A stretch of DNA of 7,083 bases, taken from the NCBI GenBank assembly GCA_046349875.1, contig JAXMBN010000076.1:1-7083 (forward strand). The letters run 5' to 3'. The DNA comes from JAXMBN01 sp046349875 (GTDB lineage: Bacteria > Planctomycetota > Planctomycetia > Pirellulales > Pirellulaceae). The translations under genes and the position numbers were made by a program. Within the stretch, counting starts at the first letter, position 1. The number at the start of each line of letters is the position of its first letter. This document shows positions 1-5,614 of the stretch, piece by piece. The notes below the pieces were generated by a model. It did not search any database. It was not told the origin of the DNA and saw only the letters and a list, made by a program, of their open reading frames with translations.

Positions 1-805
1 CCGAGCGACCGTTCGCCCACAGAAGCACATCGGTTTTTACTTGTTTGCCGCTGTCGAGATACAATACGACGCCATCGTCGCATCCCTCGATGCGCGACAT
101 CGTTTCGTTGTGACGAATCAATACACCCGAGTCGCGCATGTGGTAGGCCAGAGCGTCGATGATTTCATCATCTAGAAACTCGAGCAACTTAGAACGTGTG
201 TTCACAAGGTTGATTTTGATACCCAAGTTTCGGAACATCGAAGCGTATTCGCAGCCGATCACACCAGCACCGTAGATCGTGATCGACTGTGGCTTCTCTT
301 GGAGATCCAAAATGGTATCACTATCGAAGATGAATGGGTGATTGAAGTCCACTCCGGGAGGATGGAATGGACGTGATCCGGTAGCAAGTACGATATTGTC
401 GCCCGAGATCCTTAGTTCACCATCGATCTCAAGCGTATTGGCATCGATGAACTTTGCTTTTCCATGAATGACCGGAACATTGTTGCGATCATAAAACGTT
501 TGCCGCATCGATTCTTGACGCGAGATGATCGACTTACTGCTCGAACGAAGTTGTGCGAGGGTTGGATTGACCCGAACACCAAGCTCCTTGATGATCGGAT
601 TGTTCATTGCTTCCATCACGCTGTAGATGGAAAATCGCAAGGCCTTCGACGGAATCGTGCCCCAGTGGGTACAACCGCCGCCGATGCGTTTGTAGCTTTC
701 GATGACGGCTACAGATTTACCACCCTTGGAGGCCTGCATGGCAGCCCCTTCACCACCAGGGCCGGTCCCAATGACAAGCACATCGTATTTTTGTTCCACG
801 ATCAT
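1..805 (-). CDS. sthA: Soluble pyridine nucleotide transhydrogenase SthA (N-terminal 268 residues, cut by window edge)
   Basis: Cytosolic FAD enzyme of the pyridine nucleotide-disulfide oxidoreductase family that moves hydride between NADPH and NAD+, usually draining excess NADPH. Visible: FAD-binding GTGPGG at residues 13-18; the SthA signature GGGCTHWGTIPSKALR at 42-57, where the second cysteine of the usual CxxxxC redox disulfide is Thr50, as in E. coli SthA; an ATG motif at 141-143; the NAD(P)-binding GAGVIG at 179-184; and the SthA-typical stretches NTR (202-204), SGVLIRHNE (226-234) and IEGCDDGV (239-246), nearly as I recall them from the E. coli enzyme. E. coli SthA is about 466 residues, so roughly 200 residues (rest of the NAD domain and dimer interface) lie beyond the left edge. 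The ATG at 805 places the FAD fold at the expected distance from the N terminus; GTG at 799 is possible. No strong Shine-Dalgarno is seen. Dihydrolipoamide dehydrogenase is excluded by the missing second cysteine. Confidence 0.95.
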   Translation of the reverse strand, partial: MIVEQKYDVLVIGTGPGGEGAAMQASKGGKSVAVIESYKRIGGGCTHWGTIPSKALRFSIYSVMEAMNNPIIKELGVRVNPTLAQLRSSSKSIISRQESMRQTFYDRNNVPVIHGKAKFIDANTLEIDGELRISGDNIVLATGSRPFHPPGVDFNHPFIFDSDTILDLQEKPQSITIYGAGVIGCEYASMFRNLGIKINLVNTRSKLLEFLDDEIIDALAYHMRDSGVLIRHNETMSRIEGCDDGVVLYLDSGKQVKTDVLLWANGRS

Positions 806-1090
806 TTGGTCTCAATCCAACAAGTGCATCAACGATTGGAAAAGGATGCATCGGGGCTAATCAAGAGCGAACTTCCCATTCGCGAGAATGCATCTACCTC
901 TGAAGACCAGATCCGTGGCCTCATCCGTTATCGGCTGCTATCTGGCCAAACCTCGACGACTACAGAAAGATTTCGCGTTGGAAGGACATTAACGGATATA
1001 GCGGTATTCAAGTTTGGGGCCGCGTGAATAGGCTGCCCAATGAACCGTATCTCACAGGTCGCTCGAGTGCATCAGTTTTTTCACATCCAC
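806..1090. other. Gap upstream of sthA with no convincing gene
   Basis: This stretch holds the upstream region of sthA (minus strand). I read all frames: the only minus-strand ORF of note is about 31 codons with no family features, and the plus-strand ORF entering from 464 is the antisense image of sthA. A promoter for sthA is expected here, but I could not find a convincing -35/-10 pair. A TATATC on the minus strand lacks a -35 match at 17 bases. Confidence 0.5.
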
Positions 1091-1123
1091 AAACAAAAAA
1101 AGCCCGCGTCAACGACGCGGGCT
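1091..1123 (-). terminator. Rho-independent terminator of the SHD1 repeat-protein gene
   Basis: On the minus strand, a perfect 10-bp GC-rich stem (AGCCCGCGTC paired with GACGCGGGCT) with a 3-base GTT loop is followed directly by a T run (TTTTTTGTTT). It starts about 30 bases after the TGA at 1156-1154. On the plus strand the stem is followed only by TTCTTATC and no plus-strand gene ends here, so it serves the minus-strand gene and also insulates sthA from read-through. Confidence 0.93.
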
Positions 1124-1153
1124 TCTTATCGATCGGGAGAGAGGATCGAAAAA

Positions 1154-2884
1154 TCAGTTCGTTTCGTTTTCAAATGTTTCTGCATTTGCCTGAACGTACT
1201 TCTGCTTGGATTGCTTAGTGAGTGACGAAGCGACCCATTGCACATAGAGTTTGTCTGCATCGCTTAAACGACGTAGAGAAACCGTTGTGAACTTACCGTT
1301 CTCTTTTTGGAGCTTGATACGGTCCGGATAAATGGTAGCTAGGCGAGCACTCGTCTGGAAGTTGCCGGTGTTGTCAATCCAAACGCGGAAGTCAGCACCT
1401 TTGAAAACTCGATCTTGACTCGAGAACAAGTCATCGATGGAATTTGGCTTGGCCTTCTCGGTATTGGTTTGAGGCGCGTCGGTTGAAACAGGATTACCCG
1501 TTCCGAACAAATCATCGGCATTGTTCGCTGGCTTAGGTTGCTCAGCGGCCGGAGCTCCAAACAGATCATCGGCTGCGTTCTTAGGTTGATCTGCTGCCTT
1601 GGGTTCTTCAACAGGTGCTCCAAAGAAATCTTCTTCCTTTTGGGCAGCTGGCTTGGCTGGTTCGCCAAACAAATCGGCTGCAGGGTCTTCCTTCTGAGGT
1701 GGAGCGCCAAAGAGATCATCAGCTGGCTTCGCATCGGCTTTAGGAGCACCAAAGAGATCGTCGGCCGCCGAGTCCTTTTTGACTTCTTCGCCAACTGCAG
1801 GCTTTCCAAAGAGGTCATCATTTTTTGGTTCCGCCGGCTTGTCTTCCTTGGAATCGCCAAACAGCTTTTCAAGATCCTTGGAATCGTCGGCCTTATCTGC
1901 GGGCTTCGCATCGGCCTTTCCAAACAAATCATCCGCTGTTTTGTCTTGAGCTTCGGCTGGCTTGGCTGGCTCCCCGAATAAATCGTCCTTGGCAGGAGCG
2001 GCGGGGGCTCCAAAGGGATCTTCTTTTGCAGGAGCCGGCTCTTCCGTCTTTGGCTTGGCGGGTTCACCGAAGAGATCTGTGTCGTTCTTCGCTGGAGCCG
2101 CATTCTCCGTCTTTGGCTCTTCCGCTTTGGGTTTCTCTGCTGCGCCAAACGGATCCTCTTCAACCTTGGCAGGTGCATCCGGCTTCGGTTCTTCTACCTT
2201 GGGTTCGTCGGCTTTAGGTTTTTCGGGAGCGCCAAAGGGATCGTCTTCCACTTTGGCAGGTTCCGTCTTCGGTTCAACCTTGGGTTCTGCAGCGGGTTCG
2301 GGCATTGGTTGGGCAGGTGCCTCTACCTTGGGCTGCACAGGTGGTTCTACCTTAGGTTCTTCAGCCTTGGGTTCAACTTTCGGTTCTTCAACTTTCGGTT
2401 CGACCTTGGGCTCAACCTTGGGTTCTTCGACTTTGGGTTCAACAACTTTCGGCTCTTCAACCTTGGGCTCGACCTTCGGTTCTTCTACCTTCGGTGCAAC
2501 TTCAACTGGTTTGTTGGGTTCCGTGGTTGCTTCTACGGCTGGAGGCTTAGGAATCGCCGGAGCTGGTTCGGCAGCCTTTGGTGACTCGGCTGCCGGTTGT
2601 GCAGCGGGAGTTGAAGGTTGAGCGGAAGTTTGTGGGGCCGAAGCGCCAGTTGCTGCAGGAATTTCACATCCACAGCTTGGCACGGAAGGTATGCAATCGA
2701 TGACATAGCTTTCGCAGCATGGATTTGTGACCACTTCGCATGGCTGCACACATGGAGTTGGGCAGCAATGATCTGCTTTTCGTTTCTGCAGGAATCGTCC
2801 TGCGAAGGCTGGATTCACGACCATCATGGTGGCCATTGCAGTCGTCAGCGACAAGCGAATCCAATATGGAAAGGGTTTGGACAT
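1154..2884 (-). CDS. Exported Cys-rich / PEVK-like / DxFG-repeat protein with C-terminal SHD1 domain
   Basis: Function unknown. The 576-residue chain has, in order: a Sec signal peptide at 1-28 (Lys/Arg n-region, Thr/Ala/Met/Val core, AFA before Gly29); a patch of nine cysteines at 40-73; a Pro/Ala linker; a PEVK-like region at about 128-213 built from KVEP and KVEEP units; 15 Phe-centred acidic motifs (mostly DDLFG or EDPFG) between 214 and 487, spaced 12-29 residues apart in Ala/Pro/Lys-rich linker; and an SHD1 domain at about 492-555 (FRVWIDNTGNF, then KLQKENGK, then LRRLSDADKLYV). SHD1 is named for yeast Sla1, where it binds NPFxD sorting signals, and is common in planctomycete exported proteins. 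The signal peptide places this protein in the periplasm or envelope. The ATG at 2884 has GGGGAG 9 bases upstream, and a terminator follows the stop. It is monocistronic and divergent from the heme-kinase gene. The domain reading is firm; an envelope scaffold role is inference. Confidence 0.92.
   Translation of the reverse strand: MSKPFPYWIRLSLTTAMATMMVVNPAFAGRFLQKRKADHCCPTPCVQPCEVVTNPCCESYVIDCIPSVPSCGCEIPAATGASAPQTSAQPSTPAAQPAAESPKAAEPAPAIPKPPAVEATTEPNKPVEVAPKVEEPKVEPKVEEPKVVEPKVEEPKVEPKVEPKVEEPKVEPKAEEPKVEPPVQPKVEAPAQPMPEPAAEPKVEPKTEPAKVEDDPFGAPEKPKADEPKVEEPKPDAPAKVEEDPFGAAEKPKAEEPKTENAAPAKNDTDLFGEPAKPKTEEPAPAKEDPFGAPAAPAKDDLFGEPAKPAEAQDKTADDLFGKADAKPADKADDSKDLEKLFGDSKEDKPAEPKNDDLFGKPAVGEEVKKDSAADDLFGAPKADAKPADDLFGAPPQKEDPAADLFGEPAKPAAQKEEDFFGAPVEEPKAADQPKNAADDLFGAPAAEQPKPANNADDLFGTGNPVSTDAPQTNTEKAKPNSIDDLFSSQDRVFKGADFRVWIDNTGNFQTSARLATIYPDRIKLQKENGKFTTVSLRRLSDADKLYVQWVASSLTKQSKQKYVQANAETFENETN
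1424..2245 (-). repeat. Coding repeat: 15 D/E-D-(L/P)-F-G motifs
   Basis: Phe positions are residues 217, 246, 272, 291, 303, 321, 342, 359, 378, 392, 406, 421, 442, 460 and 487. Nine read DDLFG or DDLFS, four read DDPFG/EDPFG or EDFFG, and the remainder are TDLFG, ADLFG and EKLFG (342). All but the last have Gly after Phe. Linkers are Ala/Pro/Lys/Glu-rich and vary in length, so only the motif core is conserved and not the repeat unit. At DNA level the plus strand shows the recurring pattern of (c/t)caaa or ccgaa followed by (a/g)a(g/t)(a/g)tc(a/g)tc. Confidence 0.9.
2246..2503 (-). repeat. Coding repeat: PEVK-like KVEP/KVEEP tandem units
   Basis: About 86 residues made almost only of Lys, Val, Glu and Pro, in alternating 4- and 5-residue units (KVEP, KVEEP) that become less regular toward residue 213. 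The plus strand reads as repeated variants of ccttgggttc / cttcggttcttc. The near balance of Lys and Glu with regular Pro predicts an extended, disordered spacer. Such tandem units readily gain or lose copies, so length is likely to vary between strains. Confidence 0.88.
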
Positions 2885-2893
2885 CGATCGAAT

Positions 2894-2899
2894 CTCCCC
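2894..2899 (-). promoter_or_regulatory. Ribosome-binding site GGGGAG for the SHD1 repeat-protein gene
   Basis: On the minus strand, GGGGAG lies with its GGAG core 9 bases before the ATG at 2884. This fixes that start over an out-of-frame ATG 22 bases upstream. Confidence 0.7.
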
Positions 2900-2952
2900 G
2901 GGGCATCAATCCGAATTTACCGTTTAGGCAAAGTACGCCTTTTCGTACCCTC

Positions 2953-2981
2953 ATGCTAGTTTGGCGGCATTTTCCACGCAA
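2953..2981 (-). promoter_or_regulatory. Possible sigma70-type promoter for the SHD1 repeat-protein gene
   Basis: On the minus strand, TTGCGT (2981-2976), a 17-base spacer and TAGCAT (2958-2953). Spacing is ideal, but the -35 matches consensus at only three or four positions. It would give a leader of about 60 bases. Confidence 0.3.
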
Positions 2982-3203
2982 GCAAGCTACCAGTAGGGCC
3001 GCGAGTGGAAACCACAAAAGTCAACCGCCCTTCGGGGGTCGAGTTCCATTCTCATTATGGAGAATCCTCATGCTCCTCCGCCTAGTTCAGCAATCGGCCA
3101 TCTCCCCTAAGCAGGATCCATGAGAAGATAAAACTACTACGGAAACTCTCCATTTTGCGGTGAATATTCCAACCATGACGATTATTGCGTGCTCTGCGTG
3201 GCT

Positions 3204-3232
3204 CCGACATTTCTGGCGAAATACGCTATGAT
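3204..3232 (+). promoter_or_regulatory. Likely sigma70-type promoter for the heme-kinase / rnhA / phosphatase run
   Basis: CCGACA (3204-3209), a 17-base spacer and TATGAT (3227-3232). The -10 matches five of six consensus bases and the -35 four of six. Transcription would begin near 3239-3240, giving a leader of about 28 bases to the ATG at 3268. It would leave almost no leader for the TTG at 3244, which is one reason to prefer 3268. Confidence 0.45.
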
Positions 3233-3267
3233 AGCTGAGATTCTTGGTACCTTTTCTTCGAGCTCGA

Positions 3268-5064
3268 ATGCCGATGTCACGTAGTTTCCTTCGACGCGTC
3301 TTTGGATCATGGAGCTTGGAACGCAAGTTCTTGGTCTTCTTTGGAGTCGCGTTACTCCTTGCTCTCTTGCCTGCCTTTTGGGCGGTCCAAAATGTTGCCG
3401 CTTGGTTGGTGAAAGAACGCACACGACAAGCGGCTCGCGATTTCGCAAATTCGGTTTTGATCGTCCGACACTACGAAGCCTTCTTGAACAGGAATATCAA
3501 GGACCTCGACGCTCCGCTGCCCAATCAACCCAAGCATGCGATGTCCGATATCCTCGACTCGGCCTTTCGGCCTGAACTACTCGGCAACTTCTCATGCGAT
3601 GTGATGCGGCTCAAAGACGAAAAAGACTTTGAGATGCTACCGGGTTTGAATCCAAGCTCTGAATTCGAACTGGCACTTCTTGAAAAACTGGCGGCACAAG
3701 TCCAGGAGAAGCGAGCTCAAACTCCCGAACCTACCAAACCCAAATCGGAGAAAGAGGCCGAAGGGGATGTCTTCACGATGGGAACCCCCAACCAAGCACC
3801 GCTCTTTGCGGAAGCGGGTCCTATTCGAGACCACGACTATTACTATCATCCCATCCATTTCAAGCCAATCTGTTTAGAATGCCACGCTCCTATCCATGAA
3901 CAATCGGAGCTCGAGACTCCGATTCGAATCATGCGGGTACAGATCCCTCACAGCAACACGAGGATGTGGACGCTTTGGAGTTATTCCATCATGATTGCCA
4001 TCGCCATCGCGACGATTGGCATCACCCTGTTTCTATTTCATTGGATTCTTAAGCGTCTCTTCATCCGTCCACTCATCCACCTAGATGATGTTAGCGATGT
4101 GATCAGTCGCGGCCAAACCGATCGTCGAGCCAACATCGATACCGACGATGAATTTAATGAACTTGGCGAAGCCTTCAACCGCATGCTTCGTCACCTTACC
4201 GAAACCGAAATGGAAGTTCGGAAAGTAAACTCCGAGTTGGATCGACGTGTCGATCAGCTTGCGCAGGTCAATCTTCAGCTCTATGAAGCCAATCGACTCA
4301 AGAGCGAATTTTTGGCCAATATGAGCCACGAACTAAGAACGCCGCTCAATAGTATTTTGGGATTTAGTGAAGTACTGCAAGGCGTTGAATCGCTCACCGA
4401 TAAACAGAAGCGGTATGCCTCGAACATCCAGCGAAGCGGGCGACTCCTCCTCGACATGATCAATGACATTTTGGATCTGGCCAAAATGGAAGCGGGCAAG
4501 ATGCAAGTCCGCCCAACACACTTCGACATCGTTCCTCTTGTCGAAGGACAATGCGACTTTGTACGGAGCCTCTCGGAAGAGAAGAACATCGATCTTCAAG
4601 TCGAATCCGATCAAGATTCGATCATCGTTTATACCGACCAACCGAAGATCCAGCAGGTCCTTACCAACTTGCTTTCCAATGCCATCAAGTTCACACCAGA
4701 AGGTGGATTGATTACCGTTCATACCGGCTTGATCAATCCGGATCGCTTCTTCATTTCCGTTACGGATACGGGCGTTGGAATCGCAGAATCTGATTTTGAA
4801 ATCATCTTCGAAAAGTTCAGACAGAGTCGCATCACTAAAGGAGGTGATGACCTCACTCGCGAATACTCGGGAACAGGTCTGGGGCTATCGATTGTTCGTG
4901 AATTATGTAAATTGCTCGGCGGAGAAGTCATGCTTTCGAGCACGCTTGGCCAAGGAAGCGTTTTTCAGGTGGAGTTTCCAGTGCACTATGTCGCGGAAAT
5001 CCCAAGCCCTGAAGGGATGCCTGCTGGACTAGCGACAAGCGACGCCAATCGATCACCCATTTAG
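3268..5064 (+). CDS. Membrane sensor histidine kinase with periplasmic c-type heme (CXXCH) sensor domain
   Basis: A 598-residue two-component kinase. Order: TM1 at about 21-43; a periplasmic sensor at 44-235 with a heme-c motif CLECH (Cys202, Cys205, His206) preceded by YYYHPIHFKPI, resembling the Tll0287-like/DUF3365 family; TM2 at about 236-261; HAMP at 262-315 (Pro268, then DDEFNELGEAFNRM); a short coiled coil; HisKA with SHELRTP (phospho-acceptor His354); and HATPase_c with N box NLLSNAIKF (Asn471), G1 DTGVGI at 500-505, F box around FEKFRQ and G2 SGTGLGLS at 534-541. All catalytic boxes are intact and there is no receiver domain. A Lys/Glu/Pro-rich insert at about 145-166 interrupts the sensor. 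The heme would be attached by the cytochrome c maturation system outside the membrane, so the signal is likely redox state, oxygen, NO or a related ligand (inference). No response regulator lies nearby. ATG 3268 is chosen from the promoter position; TTG 3244 and ATG 3274 are alternatives. Confidence 0.93.
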   Translation: MPMSRSFLRRVFGSWSLERKFLVFFGVALLLALLPAFWAVQNVAAWLVKERTRQAARDFANSVLIVRHYEAFLNRNIKDLDAPLPNQPKHAMSDILDSAFRPELLGNFSCDVMRLKDEKDFEMLPGLNPSSEFELALLEKLAAQVQEKRAQTPEPTKPKSEKEAEGDVFTMGTPNQAPLFAEAGPIRDHDYYYHPIHFKPICLECHAPIHEQSELETPIRIMRVQIPHSNTRMWTLWSYSIMIAIAIATIGITLFLFHWILKRLFIRPLIHLDDVSDVISRGQTDRRANIDTDDEFNELGEAFNRMLRHLTETEMEVRKVNSELDRRVDQLAQVNLQLYEANRLKSEFLANMSHELRTPLNSILGFSEVLQGVESLTDKQKRYASNIQRSGRLLLDMINDILDLAKMEAGKMQVRPTHFDIVPLVEGQCDFVRSLSEEKNIDLQVESDQDSIIVYTDQPKIQQVLTNLLSNAIKFTPEGGLITVHTGLINPDRFFISVTDTGVGIAESDFEIIFEKFRQSRITKGGDDLTREYSGTGLGLSIVRELCKLLGGEVMLSSTLGQGSVFQVEFPVHYVAEIPSPEGMPAGLATSDANRSPI

Positions 5065-5066
5065 GA
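5063..5066 (+). promoter_or_regulatory. AGGA ribosome-binding site deciding the rnhA start
   Basis: AGGA overlaps the kinase stop codon (TAG at 5062-5064) and lies 8 bases before the ATG at 5075. It also overlaps the ATG at 5066, which has no Shine-Dalgarno of its own. This points to 5075 and to translational coupling with the kinase. Confidence 0.5.
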
Positions 5067-5074
5067 TGCTGGAT

Positions 5075-5545
5075 ATGAATGCCGAGAGGGAAATGCTGCG
5101 AGTGATCGATCTCTATACCGATGGAGCCTGTAGTGGAAACCCGGGTCCAGGAGGTTGGGCATTCATCCTTCGTGATCGATTGACGAAGAAAGAGAAGGAA
5201 GGTTCAGGTGGCGAATCGGAAACCACCAATAACCAAATGGAAATGACGGCGGTCATCGAAGGCCTCAAAACACTCACACGCCGTTGCCATGTCCATCTCC
5301 ATTCCGATAGCGCCTATGTGCTCAACGGTCTCCAAAGCTGGATCGCGGGATGGAAGAAGAATGGTTGGCGCCGGAAATCCGGAAACAAGTGGGAACCTGT
5401 CAAGAACGTTGAACTTTGGCAAGAACTCGATGAAGCCGTTTCCAAACACGTGATGTCCTATCACCATGTTCGTGGACATAGCGGTCATCCAGAAAATGAA
5501 CGCTGCGATGAATTAGCCGTCGCCGCTTCCAAACAATATGCATAG
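5075..5545 (+). CDS. rnhA: Ribonuclease HI
   Basis: Cytosolic endonuclease that cuts the RNA strand of RNA-DNA hybrids (R-loops, primers). Numbered from ATG 5075 (156 residues; E. coli enzyme 155): YTDGACSGNPGPGGW with catalytic Asp16, TTNNQME with Glu56, SDSAY with Asp78, RGHSGHPENERCDELA with His135 and Asp145. The full Asp-Glu-Asp-Asp metal site and the catalytic His are present. The basic handle (WKKNGWRRK, then PVKNVELW) is also present, as in proteobacterial RNase HI. There is no N-terminal hybrid-binding domain. The start is chosen for its AGGA site; ATG 5066 (159 residues) and ATG 5093 (150 residues, preceded very closely by GAGAGG) are alternatives. It directly follows the kinase gene, with the ribosome-binding site overlapping that stop codon, and probably shares its transcript. 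No functional tie to the kinase is evident. Confidence 0.97.
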   Translation: MNAEREMLRVIDLYTDGACSGNPGPGGWAFILRDRLTKKEKEGSGGESETTNNQMEMTAVIEGLKTLTRRCHVHLHSDSAYVLNGLQSWIAGWKKNGWRRKSGNKWEPVKNVELWQELDEAVSKHVMSYHHVRGHSGHPENERCDELAVAASKQYA

Positions 5546-5602
5546 GCACATTGACGATTGGCGATTCGCTTTAGCGCATCGTGCTGATGGCATGGCAACC
5601 CA

Positions 5603-5606
5603 AGGA
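5603..5606 (+). promoter_or_regulatory. AGGA ribosome-binding site deciding the phosphatase start
   Basis: AGGA lies 8 bases before ATG 5615 and overlaps an in-frame ATG at 5606. This is the same arrangement as at rnhA and favours 5615. Confidence 0.5.
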
Positions 5607-5614
5607 TGTTGAAT

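Larger units (their letters stand above)
2885..3267. other. Divergent intergenic region between the SHD1 protein and heme-kinase genes
   Basis: No gene is supported here; ORFs crossing it are out-of-frame extensions of the neighbours. It holds a Shine-Dalgarno and possible promoter for the leftward gene, a possible promoter for the rightward gene, and an imperfect hairpin at about 3021-3042 (CCC/GGG and ACC/GGT pairs around a TTC loop, one bulged G) with no T run. Confidence 0.6.

Noticed and set aside
464..1027. 187-codon plus-strand ORF
   Set aside because: It lies mostly antisense to sthA, whose protein is strongly recognised, and it shows no family motif.
1339..2178. 279-codon Arg/Pro-rich minus-strand ORF
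   Set aside because: It is a frame-shifted shadow of the SHD1 repeat gene; its basic Arg/Gln/Pro-rich make-up is what a shifted reading of the Glu/Pro/Lys repeats produces.
1424..2503. CRISPR array or intergenic tandem repeat
   Set aside because: The repeats stay in a single open frame, vary at synonymous positions and lack uniform repeat and spacer lengths; they are protein-coding repeats.
1962..2621. 219-codon plus-strand ORF rich in Gly-Ser-Ser-Thr-Leu-Gly
   Set aside because: It is the antisense image of the repeat region of the minus-strand SHD1 protein; the low-complexity pattern comes from the repeats. It has no ribosome-binding site, signal peptide or domain of its own.
2664..3017. 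Minus-strand ORF starting with a hydrophobic stretch like a signal peptide
   Set aside because: It overlaps the SHD1 gene out of frame, its ATG lies upstream of the likely promoter, and the recognised gene has a proper ribosome-binding site.
5551..5579. TTGACG as a -35 box before the phosphatase
   Set aside because: At 17 bases the sequence is GCGCAT, with no resemblance to a -10 box, and none is found at 16 or 18.
5562..5581. Imperfect hairpin between rnhA and the phosphatase (CGAT-t-CGC, loop TTTA, GCG-c-ATCG)
   Set aside because: The short stem with a mismatch and no following T run is not a convincing terminator.
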